Assembly (NCBI GenBank): GCA_019116945.1
Contig: DXAR01000048.1
Coordinates: 1-40,939, forward strand
Length of the DNA: 40,939 bases
Source: Candidatus Janibacter merdipullorum
GTDB taxonomy: Bacteria; Actinomycetota; Actinomycetes; Actinomycetales; Dermatophilaceae
Reading direction: 5' to 3'
The position numbers and the translations under genes are program-made. The notes under the pieces were generated by a model, which saw only the letters and a program-made list of their open reading frames with translations, ran no database searches and was not told the DNA's origin. The number at the start of each line of letters is the position of its first letter. Positions within the stretch are counted from its first letter, which is position 1. Of the stretch, positions 8,136 through 16,089 are shown one piece after another.

Positions 8136-8173
8136 CTACAACCACTTGACGAGGCGCGGGGAGAATGTAGAAG
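8136..8173 (+). promoter_or_regulatory. boxC operon promoter with operator-like element
   Basis: CTACAACCACTTGACG (8136-8151) matches the boxB element (214-229) at 12 of 16 positions and contains TTGACG (8146-8151), a good -35. TAGAAG (8168-8173) lies 16 bases downstream as the -10, within TGTAGAAGAT, which resembles the boxB and livK boxes. It is probably controlled by the same regulator. Confidence 0.6.
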
Positions 8174-8191
8174 ATAGGGGAGTACCCCCGA

Positions 8192-8226
8192 CGTCGTGGT
8201 CCCTGCCCGACGTCTGATCCACGACG
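8192..8226 (+). promoter_or_regulatory. Leader hairpin abutting the boxC ribosome site
   Basis: CGTCGTGG (8192-8199) pairs perfectly with CCACGACG (8219-8226) around a 19-base loop. The right arm overlaps by one base the GGAAGG ribosome site (8226-8231) of boxC. A second small stem, GGGG-agta-CCCC (8177-8188), precedes it. This placement could modulate translation initiation or protect the mRNA 5' end. The function is inferred from position. Confidence 0.45.
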
Positions 8227-8237
8227 GAAGGTTTGAC

Positions 8238-9956
8238 GTGAGCGACACCACCTTGGAGAAGCCGACCGTGGAGGGTGGCGGCCAGGAGCCGGCGCCCGTC
8301 GTCGAGTTCCGCACGGGGCCCGACCGGTACCGCCACTTCACCGTCGAGTACGACGGCGACGTCGCCACGGTCAAGCTGACCGTCGACGAGCAGGGCGGTC
8401 TCGTCCCCGGCTACGAGCTGAAGATGAACAGCTACGACCTCGGCGTCGACATCGAGCTCTACGACATCGTCCAGCGCATGCGCTTCGAGCACCCCGAGGT
8501 CAAGTCGGTGATCATGACCTCCGGCAACGAGAAGATGTTCTGCGCCGGGGCCAATATCCGGATGCTCGCCGGCTCCCCGCACAGCTGGAAGGTGAACTTC
8601 TGCAAGTTCACCAACGAGACCCGCAACGGCATCGAGGACGCGACGGCCAATTCCGGCCAGAAGTGGATCGCCGCCCTCAACGGCACCGCGGCCGGTGGCG
8701 GCTACGAGCTCGCCCTCGCCTGCGATGACATCGTCCTCATCGACGACAACAGCTCGACCGTCTCCCTCCCCGAGGTGCCGCTCCTCGGCGTCCTCCCGGG
8801 CACGGGTGGGCTGACCCGCGTCGTCGACAAGCGCCATGTCCGCAAGGACCGCGCCGACCTCTTCGCGACGAAGTCCGAGGGCTACCGCGGTGACACCGCC
8901 GTCGACTGGGGTCTCGTCGACGCGACCATCCCGCGCAACAGCTGGGACGAGGAGATCACCTCCCGGGCCAGGGCGGCGGCCGCCGAGTCCTCCCGCGGCG
9001 GTGCCGCCGGCGAGGGCGTCCAGCTCACCGAGCTGGCCCGCACCATCGACGGCGACACGATCACCTACGACCACGTCACGGCGACGATCGACCGGGCCAA
9101 CCGCCGGGTGGACATCACCGTGGCCGCGCCGACCGAGGCGCCGCCGGCGGACGCCGAGGCGGCCCGCGCCCAGGGGGTGGCCTACTACCCGCTGGCCCTC
9201 GCCCGGGCGCTCGACGACCTCATCCTCCACCTGCGGACCAACGAGCTGCTCATCGGCACGTGGGTCATCCGCACGACCGGTGACCAGGCCCTCGTGCTCG
9301 AGCACGACGACCGGCTCGTCGAGTGGGCGGACCACTGGTTCGTCAACGAGGTCAACCAGTACCTCAAGCGGACGCTCAAGCGTCTCGACGTCACCTCGCG
9401 CACCCTCATCGCGGTCATCGAGCCGGGGTCGGCCTTCGTCGGCACCCTGCTCGAGCTGGCCCTCGCGGCCGACCGGCAGTACATGCTCGAGGGCGTCTAC
9501 GAGGACGTCGACCCCGACGCCGACCCGGCGACGATCCGCCTCACCGACGCCAACGACGGCCGCTACCCGATGGGCAACGGCCTGAGCCGGCTCGAGTCCC
9601 GCTTCTTCGGTCGCGACGAGGACCTCGACGCCGCGCGTGCGGCGAAGGGCACGGACCTCGACTCGGCCGCCGCGGACCAGGCCGGTCTCGTGACGATGGC
9701 GCTCGACGACATCGACTTCGAGGAGGAGCTGCGCATCGTCCTCGAGGAGCGCGCCGCGCTCAGCCCCGATGCCCTCACCGGCATGGAGGCCAACCACCGG
9801 TTCGTCGGACCGGAGACGACGGAGACCAAGATCTTCGGCCGCCTCACGGCTTGGCAGAACTGGATCTTCATCCGTCCCAACGCCTCCGGTCCTGACGGTG
9901 CCCTCCGGCGCTATGGCTCGGGCCAAAAGGGCGAGTACAACCTCGAGAGGGTCTGA
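8238..9956 (+). CDS. boxC: 2,3-Epoxybenzoyl-CoA dihydrolase (benzoyl-CoA-dihydrodiol lyase) BoxC
   Basis: BoxC hydrolytically opens 2,3-epoxybenzoyl-CoA to 3,4-dehydroadipyl-CoA semialdehyde plus formate. The protein (572 residues from the chosen start) has the family's size and two crotonase-like halves. The first half shows CAGANIRML (oxyanion hole), the NGTAAGGGYELALA segment with E157, and LPEVPLLGVLPGTGG with E179. I chose GTG 8238 because GGAAGG lies seven bases before it; an upstream in-frame GTG at 8196 would lie inside the leader hairpin. It heads an eight-gene operon that continues to 16071. Confidence 0.93.
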   Translation: MSDTTLEKPTVEGGGQEPAPVVEFRTGPDRYRHFTVEYDGDVATVKLTVDEQGGLVPGYELKMNSYDLGVDIELYDIVQRMRFEHPEVKSVIMTSGNEKMFCAGANIRMLAGSPHSWKVNFCKFTNETRNGIEDATANSGQKWIAALNGTAAGGGYELALACDDIVLIDDNSSTVSLPEVPLLGVLPGTGGLTRVVDKRHVRKDRADLFATKSEGYRGDTAVDWGLVDATIPRNSWDEEITSRARAAAAESSRGGAAGEGVQLTELARTIDGDTITYDHVTATIDRANRRVDITVAAPTEAPPADAEAARAQGVAYYPLALARALDDLILHLRTNELLIGTWVIRTTGDQALVLEHDDRLVEWADHWFVNEVNQYLKRTLKRLDVTSRTLIAVIEPGSAFVGTLLELALAADRQYMLEGVYEDVDPDADPATIRLTDANDGRYPMGNGLSRLESRFFGRDEDLDAARAAKGTDLDSAAADQAGLVTMALDDIDFEEELRIVLEERAALSPDALTGMEANHRFVGPETTETKIFGRLTAWQNWIFIRPNASGPDGALRRYGSGQKGEYNLERV

Positions 9957-9961
9957 GGCTC

Positions 9962-11545
9962 ATGACCGACGCCACCTTCAACGCCGCAGAGTGGCTCGTC
10001 GACCGCACGGCCGCCGAGCGCGGTGACCACCCGGCCGTCGAGACCCCGTCGCAGACGGTGACCTACTCCGACCTCGTGGAGCTCACCGGCAGGGTCGCCG
10101 CAGGGTTCCGCTCCCTGGGGCTCCGCCGCGACGACCGCGTCGTCTTCGTCGCCAACGACGACATCCCGCTCTTCGCGGGCATCCTCGGAGCGATCCGCGG
10201 TGGCTTCGTCGCCGTCCCGATCTCGACGATGTACGGCCCTGACGAGCTCGCCGAGATCATCAACGACTCGGGCGCCGTCGCGCTGCTCGCGAGCTCCACC
10301 TTCGCCGCCGCGGCCGCGGGTGCGGCCGCGCAGTGCCCGGAGCTGCGCCACGTCATCTGGGACGGCGACCCGGGCGAGGCGGCCTCCGTCGTCACCGGTG
10401 CCCAGCAGCGCCCGTGGGCCGACCTCGTGGACCGCGGCGCCCGGGCCGAGGAGGCCGAGCGGGCACCCGTCCCGGCCGGCTCCGATGCGTGGGCCCTGTG
10501 GCTCTACACCTCGGGCACGACCGGCAAGCCGAAGGGGGCGATGCACCGGCACGAGAACATCCGCATCGTCACCGAGACCTACGGGACCCAGGTCCTGGGG
10601 ATCACCCGGGAGGACCGCTGCCTGTCCGTGGCCAAGCTCTTCTTCGCCTACGGCATCGGCAACTCGATGTTCTTCCCGCTCTCGGTCGGGGCCACCGCGG
10701 TCCTCAACCCCGAGAAGCCGACGCCGGCCGGGATGGCGGCACGGACCGTCGAGGGGCGGGCGACGCTCTTCTTCGGCGTCCCCACCTTCTACGCCGGTCT
10801 CCTCGCGAGCGACATCCCCGACGACACCTTCGCCGGTGTCCGCTACGGGGCCTCCGCCGGTGAGGCGCTGCCGGTCGGCGTGCAGGAGCGGATGCACTCC
10901 CGCTTCGGTCTGGAGATCCTCGACGGCATCGGCTCGACCGAGTGCCTGCACATCTTCGTCTCCAACGCTCCCGGGCAGATCAAGCCGGGGACGACCGGCA
11001 AGGCCGTCCCCGGGTACGACCTCGAGATCCGCGATGTCGACGGGCAGCTCGTCCCCGACGGGGAGCCGGGCACCCTCTTCGTCCGCGGTGGCTCCGCCGC
11101 CCTGGGCTACTGGCGCCGGGCCGACGCGACCCGCACGGTCTTCCAGGGTGAGTGGCTCAACACCGGGGACACCTACATCCGCGACGACGAGGGCTACTAC
11201 ACGCCCCTCGGGCGGGCCACCGACCTGCTCAAGGCGGGCGGCATCTGGGTCAGCCCGACCGAGGTCGAGGACCGTCTCCTCGGGCACTCCGCGATCGCGG
11301 AGTGCGCCGTCGTCGGTCAGGAGGACGAGGACGGCCTCGTCAAGCCGGTGGCCGCCGTCGTCACCCGCGGCGAGGTCACCGTCGAGGAGCTCGACGCGTG
11401 GTGCCGAGAAGGACTCGCCTCCTTCAAGCGTCCGCGCCGGGTCTACTTCGTCGACGAGCTGCCGAAGACGGCGACGGGCAAGATGCAGAGGTTCAAGGTG
11501 CGCACGCTCGTCAAGGAGCTCGCCGCCAAGGAGGTGGTGTCATGA
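9962..11545 (+). CDS. bclA: Benzoate-CoA ligase
   Basis: A 527-residue adenylate-forming enzyme that activates benzoate with ATP and CoA. The P-loop-like motif YTSGTTGKPKG is at residues 182-192, the adenylate motif is GIGSTECLHIF, the hinge region GRATDLLKAGG and the catalytic lysine K507 lies in ATGKMQRF. The stretch NPEKPTPAGM and the ferulate/benzoate ligase-type context support an aryl-CoA ligase of the benzoate-CoA ligase group. The gene begins five bases after boxC and overlaps the next gene by four bases. Benzoate is the most likely substrate given BoxB/BoxC; hydroxy- or aminobenzoate cannot be excluded. Confidence 0.9.
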   Translation: MTDATFNAAEWLVDRTAAERGDHPAVETPSQTVTYSDLVELTGRVAAGFRSLGLRRDDRVVFVANDDIPLFAGILGAIRGGFVAVPISTMYGPDELAEIINDSGAVALLASSTFAAAAAGAAAQCPELRHVIWDGDPGEAASVVTGAQQRPWADLVDRGARAEEAERAPVPAGSDAWALWLYTSGTTGKPKGAMHRHENIRIVTETYGTQVLGITREDRCLSVAKLFFAYGIGNSMFFPLSVGATAVLNPEKPTPAGMAARTVEGRATLFFGVPTFYAGLLASDIPDDTFAGVRYGASAGEALPVGVQERMHSRFGLEILDGIGSTECLHIFVSNAPGQIKPGTTGKAVPGYDLEIRDVDGQLVPDGEPGTLFVRGGSAALGYWRRADATRTVFQGEWLNTGDTYIRDDEGYYTPLGRATDLLKAGGIWVSPTEVEDRLLGHSAIAECAVVGQEDEDGLVKPVAAVVTRGEVTVEELDAWCREGLASFKRPRRVYFVDELPKTATGKMQRFKVRTLVKELAAKEVVS

Positions 11546-12561
11546 CGACCACGACGGTCGACGTCCTCATCGTCGGTGCCGGACCCGTCGGGCTCTTCGG
11601 GGCCTACTACGCGGGTGTCCGGGGCCTGAGCACGGCGGTCATCGACAGCCTCAGCCAGGTCGGTGGCCAGGTGACCGCGATGTACCCGGAGAAGGAGATC
11701 TTCGACATCGCCGGGTTCCCCTCGGTCTCCGGCCGCACCCTCATCTCCAACCTCGTCGAGCAGGCCGCGCCCTACGACCCGACGTACATCCTCGGCCAGG
11801 AGGCTCAGGACCTCGAGCACGTCACGGGTGAGGACGGCCGCGAGCGGCTCGTCGTCACGACGAGCACGGGGGACCGCATCGACGCGGGGTCGGTCATCGT
11901 CACCGGCGGCATCGGGACCTTCACCCCCCGGACCCTGCCGGCAGGGGAGGACTTCCTCGGTCGCGGGCTCGAGTACTTCGTCCCGAGCTCGGCCGAGTAC
12001 GCCGGGCAGGACGTCGTCATCGTCGGTGGCGGGGACTCCGCGGTGGACTGGGCCAACATGCTCCACCCCATCGCCAAGAGCGTGACCCTCGTCCACCGCC
12101 GCGACCAGTTCCGCGCGCACCACGGCTCGGTGGAGCAGATGAAGGCCGCGCCGGTTGAGGTCGTCCTCAACGCCCAGATCACCGAGACCTCGGGCGCGGA
12201 CACTCTCGAGACGGTGACGGTCACGCCCAAGGCGAAGGACGAGGAGCCCTGGTCCCTGCCGTGCACGAAGCTCGTCGCGGCGCTGGGTTTCACCGCCAAC
12301 CTCGGTCCCCTCCGCGAGTGGGGGGTCGAGCTGCACGACAACCGGCACCTCGTCGTCGACCCGGCGATGCGCACCAACGTCAGCGGTGTCTTCGCCGCCG
12401 GCGACATCACCGACTACGACGGCAAGGTTCGTCTCATCGCCGTGGGCTTCGGTGAGGTCGCGACGGCCGTCAACAACGCGGCGGTGCACATCGACCCCGA
12501 TGCGCAGCTGTTTCCGGGACACTCGACGGACCAGCAGCCGTCCGTCCCGCAGCCCGCCTGA
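11542..12561 (+). CDS. Ferredoxin-NADP+ reductase, thioredoxin-reductase-like (YumC type)
   Basis: A 339-residue flavoprotein with an N-terminal FAD-binding motif VGAGPVG, the segment QVGGQVTAMYPEKEIFDIAGFP typical of ferredoxin reductases of the YumC group, an NADPH motif VGGGDSAVDWA, and a C-terminal FAD motif VFAAGDITDYDGKVRL. The redox CxxC of thioredoxin reductase is absent, which fits a ferredoxin reductase. It overlaps the ligase stop and is followed 23 bases later by a ferredoxin. Together they probably pass NADPH electrons to BoxB, taking the place of the classical BoxA fusion reductase. This electron route is inferred from gene order. Confidence 0.85.
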   Translation: MTTTTVDVLIVGAGPVGLFGAYYAGVRGLSTAVIDSLSQVGGQVTAMYPEKEIFDIAGFPSVSGRTLISNLVEQAAPYDPTYILGQEAQDLEHVTGEDGRERLVVTTSTGDRIDAGSVIVTGGIGTFTPRTLPAGEDFLGRGLEYFVPSSAEYAGQDVVIVGGGDSAVDWANMLHPIAKSVTLVHRRDQFRAHHGSVEQMKAAPVEVVLNAQITETSGADTLETVTVTPKAKDEEPWSLPCTKLVAALGFTANLGPLREWGVELHDNRHLVVDPAMRTNVSGVFAAGDITDYDGKVRLIAVGFGEVATAVNNAAVHIDPDAQLFPGHSTDQQPSVPQPA

Positions 12562-12584
12562 GAGACCTGAGAGAGGAGATCGAC

Positions 12585-12914
12585 ATGCCGTACGTCATTG
12601 CCGGGGACTGCCTCGACATCATGGACCAGTCGTGCACGGAGGAGTGCCCTGTCGACTGCATCTACGAGGGGGAGCGCAAGCTCTACATCAACCCCAAGGA
12701 GTGCATCGACTGCGGTGCCTGCGAGCCCGTGTGCCCCGTGGAGGCGATCAGCCAGGACCGCCGTGTCGCGGAGGACATGGAGCAGCACATCGAGGACAAC
12801 CGACGGTTCTTCACCGAGGTGCTCGACGGGCGCGACGAGCCCCTCGGCGCGCCGGGCGGGTCGCACAAGACCGGTCCCATCGGGGTGGACACCCCGATGG
12901 TCAAGGACCTCTGA
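12585..12914 (+). CDS. 7Fe ferredoxin, probable electron donor to BoxB
   Basis: A 109-residue ferredoxin. Cysteines at 9, 17, 21, 25, 40, 43, 46 and 50 match the Azotobacter FdI pattern with an offset of one: C9, C17 and C50 would hold the [3Fe-4S] cluster, C21, C40, C43 and C46 the [4Fe-4S] cluster, and C25 stays free. The C-terminal 45 residues are a helix and a tail usual for actinobacterial FdxA proteins. A strong GAGAGGAG precedes the ATG. Its place between the reductase and the rest of the box operon suggests it carries electrons to the BoxB diiron site. Confidence 0.92.
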   Translation: MPYVIAGDCLDIMDQSCTEECPVDCIYEGERKLYINPKECIDCGACEPVCPVEAISQDRRVAEDMEQHIEDNRRFFTEVLDGRDEPLGAPGGSHKTGPIGVDTPMVKDL

Positions 12915-12920
12915 GGCGCC

Positions 12921-13781
12921 GTGCTCGACGGTCACCACCTCGTCGACGCGCACGTCCACGTGCCCGTCCTCCCTTCGTTGTCGCAGTCGTGGATCGACTG
13001 GGCGCGCCAGTTCGGCCCCGAGGGCCTGCTCGAGCGGGCCTGGGACGGCGAAGGGAGGCCGCGTCCGGCCGTCCTCGACGAGCTCTTCGCGGGGCAGGGC
13101 GTCGACACCGCGATCCTCTTCTGCGAGTACAGCCCCAAGGCGACCGGCATGCAGCTCTTCGACGACCTGCTGCCGATCGTCGAGCACAACCCGCAGCGCT
13201 TCCGGCCGATGGCCAACGTCAACCCGCACCTGCACCACCCGATCGGTGCCGAGGTGCGCCGACAGCTCGGCCACGGGGCGGCGGGGCTCAAGCTCCATCC
13301 CGTCCACGGCGGCTTCCGGTGCGACGACCCGATGCTCTACCCGGCCTACCAGGTCCTCGTCGAGGAGGGGGCACCCCTCGTCGTCCACTGCGGTACGTCG
13401 ACCTTCTCCGGGTCCTCGAACCAGTTCGCGGACCCCACCTACCTCCTCGCCGTGACCCGGGACTTCCCCGACCTCGACATCGTCCTGGCCCATGGCGGCC
13501 GGGGCTGGTGGTACGAGCAGGCGGCCTTCATGGCGATGAGCAACCCGCGTATCTGGATCGAGCTCTCCGGGCTGCCGCCCAAGCGGCTGCCCGAGTACTA
13601 CGCCGCCGCCGGGCTGCACCGGCTCGCGCGCAAGATGATCTTCGCGACCGACTGGCCGGGAGTCCCCGGGGCGGACACCAACGCCCGGGCCGTGGCCGAT
13701 CTCGTGCCCCCCGAGCAGGTGCCGGCGGTCCTGGGGGGCAACGCCCTTCGCATCTACTCGCACCTGCCGGAGGTGGCCTGA
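12921..13781 (+). CDS. Amidohydrolase-2 family metal-dependent hydrolase/decarboxylase
   Basis: A 286-residue TIM-barrel protein of the amidohydrolase-related (ACMSD-like, COG2159) group. Visible ligands include H11-x-H13 in DAHVH, a histidine in LKLHPVHGGF, VVHCGT, VLAHGGRGWW and a late aspartate in FATDWPGVPG. The GTG start lies six bases after the ferredoxin stop, and one base separates its stop from the next gene. Relatives decarboxylate or hydrate aromatic ring-cleavage acids. Its substrate in a box operon is unknown; rescue of an off-pathway product (for example of the epoxide or semialdehyde) is a guess. Leu near the C-terminus uses rare CTT, creating CCCTTCG at 13744. Confidence 0.8.
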   Translation: MLDGHHLVDAHVHVPVLPSLSQSWIDWARQFGPEGLLERAWDGEGRPRPAVLDELFAGQGVDTAILFCEYSPKATGMQLFDDLLPIVEHNPQRFRPMANVNPHLHHPIGAEVRRQLGHGAAGLKLHPVHGGFRCDDPMLYPAYQVLVEEGAPLVVHCGTSTFSGSSNQFADPTYLLAVTRDFPDLDIVLAHGGRGWWYEQAAFMAMSNPRIWIELSGLPPKRLPEYYAAAGLHRLARKMIFATDWPGVPGADTNARAVADLVPPEQVPAVLGGNALRIYSHLPEVA

Positions 13782-13782
13782 C

Positions 13783-14304
13783 ATGGCGATCTACGCCCTC
13801 GGTGCCCGAGAGCCGGTCATCCCCGACTCGGCCTTCGTCCACCCGGACGCCACCGTCATCGGGGCGGTGACCCTCGGCGAGCGGGCCTCGGTGTGGCCCG
13901 GTGCGGTACTCCGGGCCGACTTCGGCGAGATCGTCGTCGGCGACCGCACCTCCGTCCAGGACGGGACCGTCGTGCACTGCATCGAGCAGCAGCCGACCCG
14001 GATCGGCGACGACTGCGTCGTCGGGCACAACGCCCACCTCGAGGGCTGCACGGTGGGTGACCACTGCCTCGTCGGCTCGGGGTCGATCCTCCTCAACTAC
14101 GCCACCGTCGGCGACGGGTCGGTCATCGGCGCCGGCGCGGTCGTCACCGAGCACGCCGACATCCCCGCCTCCTCGTTGGCGGTCGGGATCCCGGCCAGGG
14201 CGCGACCCGCGCCGGCCGAGGCGGCCGAGTGGGTCCGCTTCGGTGTCGACGAGTACCTCACCAACTCCACCGTCTACCGCGACCAGCTGCGTCGGCTCGA
14301 CTGA
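13783..14304 (+). CDS. Gamma-carbonic-anhydrase-like / PaaY-like left-handed beta-helix protein
   Basis: A 173-residue protein built of hexapeptide repeats (left-handed beta helix) and a C-terminal helix, the architecture of gamma carbonic anhydrases and of PaaY, the thioesterase that guards the phenylacetate pathway. The first two zinc histidines are present (H65 in VVHC, H82 in VGHN). The third, normally five residues after the second (GHGAILHGC type), is E87 here, with an unusual H85 in GHNAHLEGC. The metal site may therefore be altered or lost. A thioesterase-like or scaffold role in benzoate catabolism is plausible by analogy with PaaY, but is not shown. Start ATG is one base after the amidohydrolase stop. 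Confidence 0.8.
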   Translation: MAIYALGAREPVIPDSAFVHPDATVIGAVTLGERASVWPGAVLRADFGEIVVGDRTSVQDGTVVHCIEQQPTRIGDDCVVGHNAHLEGCTVGDHCLVGSGSILLNYATVGDGSVIGAGAVVTEHADIPASSLAVGIPARARPAPAEAAEWVRFGVDEYLTNSTVYRDQLRRLD

Positions 14305-14323
14305 CGCCCAAGGAGGGAATGAC

Positions 14324-14869
14324 ATGAACGACAACACCCAGGGTGTCCCCGCGTCCGAGCTGAGTGACGAAGAGCTCGAGACCCAGGGCAAGAGCGCCCA
14401 CGAGTCCCGCAACTGGGTCTTCCTGCACGGCAGTGCCGAGCAGTTCGCGCACCACACCGCGCGGATGCTCGAGCTCGAGCGCGAGTACCTCCGCCGCTAC
14501 CCCAAGCGCACGTGGCAGGGCAGTGGCGGTGCGCCGACCGACCTCGCCCAGACCGCGGCCTCGTGGCGGGAGACCGTCCGCGGTGTCATCGCCCAGCTCG
14601 AGGCGCTCGTCGAGCTCCCCGACCCGCAGTCCGACGACGCGCCGGGCACGGCCGACCCGACGCGGGCCTTCCTCCAGCGTCTCGCCGACAACGGCGGCCG
14701 GCTCAACAAGCTCGAGGCGCACCAGGCCGCCCGTGAGGTCGGGCTGGACCCGGCCGTCCGGGCCGACCTCTACCGGGCCGACCCCCAGCTCGTGGCGACC
14801 GACGGCACCGACCGGGTCCTCACCGACGCGGGCCGCGCCCGTCTCGCGGACCCCGAGGGCGCCGCCTGA
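14324..14869 (+). CDS. DUF6158-like protein in the box operon
   Basis: A 181-residue soluble protein. The first half resembles the DUF6158 family: a TQGVPASELSDEEL opening, then a helix with HGSAEQFAHHTARMLELEREYLRRYP. The second half (about residues 90-181) is helical, with a winged-helix-like end (DRVLTDAGRARL). I know of no assigned function. It lies 19 bases after the gamma-CA-like gene with a strong AAGGAGGG site (14310-14317), and its TGA overlaps the thiolase ATG by one base. It is therefore an integral part of this operon and a good candidate for an uncharacterised pathway component. The family name comes from memory and is moderately certain. Confidence 0.7.
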   Translation: MNDNTQGVPASELSDEELETQGKSAHESRNWVFLHGSAEQFAHHTARMLELEREYLRRYPKRTWQGSGGAPTDLAQTAASWRETVRGVIAQLEALVELPDPQSDDAPGTADPTRAFLQRLADNGGRLNKLEAHQAAREVGLDPAVRADLYRADPQLVATDGTDRVLTDAGRARLADPEGAA

Positions 14870-16071
14870 TGACCCGACCGGCCTATCTCGTCGACGGCGT
14901 CCGCACCCCCGTCGGCCGCTACGGCGGGGCGCTCTCGAGCGTGCGACCCGACGACCTCGCGGCGCACGTCATCCGCGAGCTCCTCGCGCGCCACGCCGAC
15001 CTCGACCCCGCCCTTGTCGACGACGTCGTCCTCGGCAACGCCAACCAGGCCGGGGAGGACAACCGCAATATCGCCCGGATGGCGGCTCTGCTCGCCGACC
15101 TGCCCGTCGGGGTCCCGGGCACGACGATCAACCGGCTCTGCGGGTCCGGGCTCGACGCCGTCGGCTACGCCGCCCGGGCGATCCGGGCGGGCGACGCCGA
15201 CCTCGTCGTCGCCGGGGGAGCGGAGAGCATGAGCCGGGCCCCCTTCGTCGTCCCCAAGGCGGCCACCCCCTTCTCCCGGTCGATGTCGCTCGAGGACACG
15301 ACGATCGGCTGGCGCTTCGTCAACCCCGAGATGGAGCGCAGGTACGGCACCGACCCGATGCCGCGCACCGCCCAGAACGTCGCCTCCGAGGAGGACATCT
15401 CCCGCGAGGACCAGGATGCCTTCGCGCTGCGCTCCCAGGAACGCGCGGCGGCGGCGATCGCCTCCGGCCGGCTCGCCCGCGAGATCGTCCCGGTGAGCGT
15501 GCCGCGCCGCAAGGCCGACCCCGTCGTCGTCGACACCGACGAGCACCCGCGGCAGACCTCGATGGAGGCGCTCGGGGGGCTCACGCCGCTCTTCGAGGGC
15601 GGGTCGGTGACCGCCGGCAACTCCTCCGGCGTCAACGACGGTGCGGCCGCCCTCCTCGTCGCCTCCGAGGCGGCCGTCGAGAGGCACGGCCTCACCCCCT
15701 TCGCCCGGGTGGACGCCGTGACCGCCGTCGGCGTGGAGCCGCGGGTCATGGGCATGGGCCCGGCCCCGGCCGTGGAGCAGCTCGTCGAGCGCACCGGCGT
15801 GGCCCTCGACGACGTCGGGGTCGTCGAGCTCAACGAGGCCTTCGCCTCGCAGGGGCTCGCCGTGCTCCGCCGGCTCGGCATCGCCGACGACGACCCGCGC
15901 GTCAACCCGCACGGGGGAGCGATCGCGCTCGGTCACCCGCTGGGGATGAGCGGGGCACGCATCGCCCTCTCCGGTGGCCTGTCCATGGCCGACGGCGACC
16001 ACGACCACGCGATCATCACGATGTGCATCGGGGTCGGCCAGGGCATCGCCGCGCTGCTGTCGCGTCCGTGA
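14869..16071 (+). CDS. Beta-ketoadipyl-CoA-type thiolase
   Basis: A 400-residue thiolase. The acyl-accepting cysteine is C91 (in NRLCGSGLDA), the base histidine H356 lies in GHPLGMSGAR and the second cysteine C386 in MCIGVGQG; NEAFASQ is also present. It would cleave 3-oxoadipyl-CoA to acetyl-CoA and succinyl-CoA, the last step of the box route, as PaaJ/PcaF do. A general acetyl-CoA acetyltransferase activity cannot be ruled out from sequence. It overlaps the DUF6158-like gene by one base and closes the boxC operon; a hairpin terminator follows. Confidence 0.9.
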   Translation: MTRPAYLVDGVRTPVGRYGGALSSVRPDDLAAHVIRELLARHADLDPALVDDVVLGNANQAGEDNRNIARMAALLADLPVGVPGTTINRLCGSGLDAVGYAARAIRAGDADLVVAGGAESMSRAPFVVPKAATPFSRSMSLEDTTIGWRFVNPEMERRYGTDPMPRTAQNVASEEDISREDQDAFALRSQERAAAAIASGRLAREIVPVSVPRRKADPVVVDTDEHPRQTSMEALGGLTPLFEGGSVTAGNSSGVNDGAAALLVASEAAVERHGLTPFARVDAVTAVGVEPRVMGMGPAPAVEQLVERTGVALDDVGVVELNEAFASQGLAVLRRLGIADDDPRVNPHGGAIALGHPLGMSGARIALSGGLSMADGDHDHAIITMCIGVGQGIAALLSRP

Positions 16072-16089
16072 CCGGACCGGCACCACGTG

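Noticed and set aside
8196-8237. Upstream GTG start for boxC
   Set aside because: It lies inside the leader hairpin and adds 14 residues not typical of BoxC, while GTG 8238 has a well-spaced GGAAGG.
8136-9926. Long minus-strand open frame across boxC (596 codons)
   Set aside because: It is antisense to a protein with clear BoxC motifs. Its translation is low-complexity Val/Asp/Glu/Arg/Gly, as expected from the complement of GC-rich codons.
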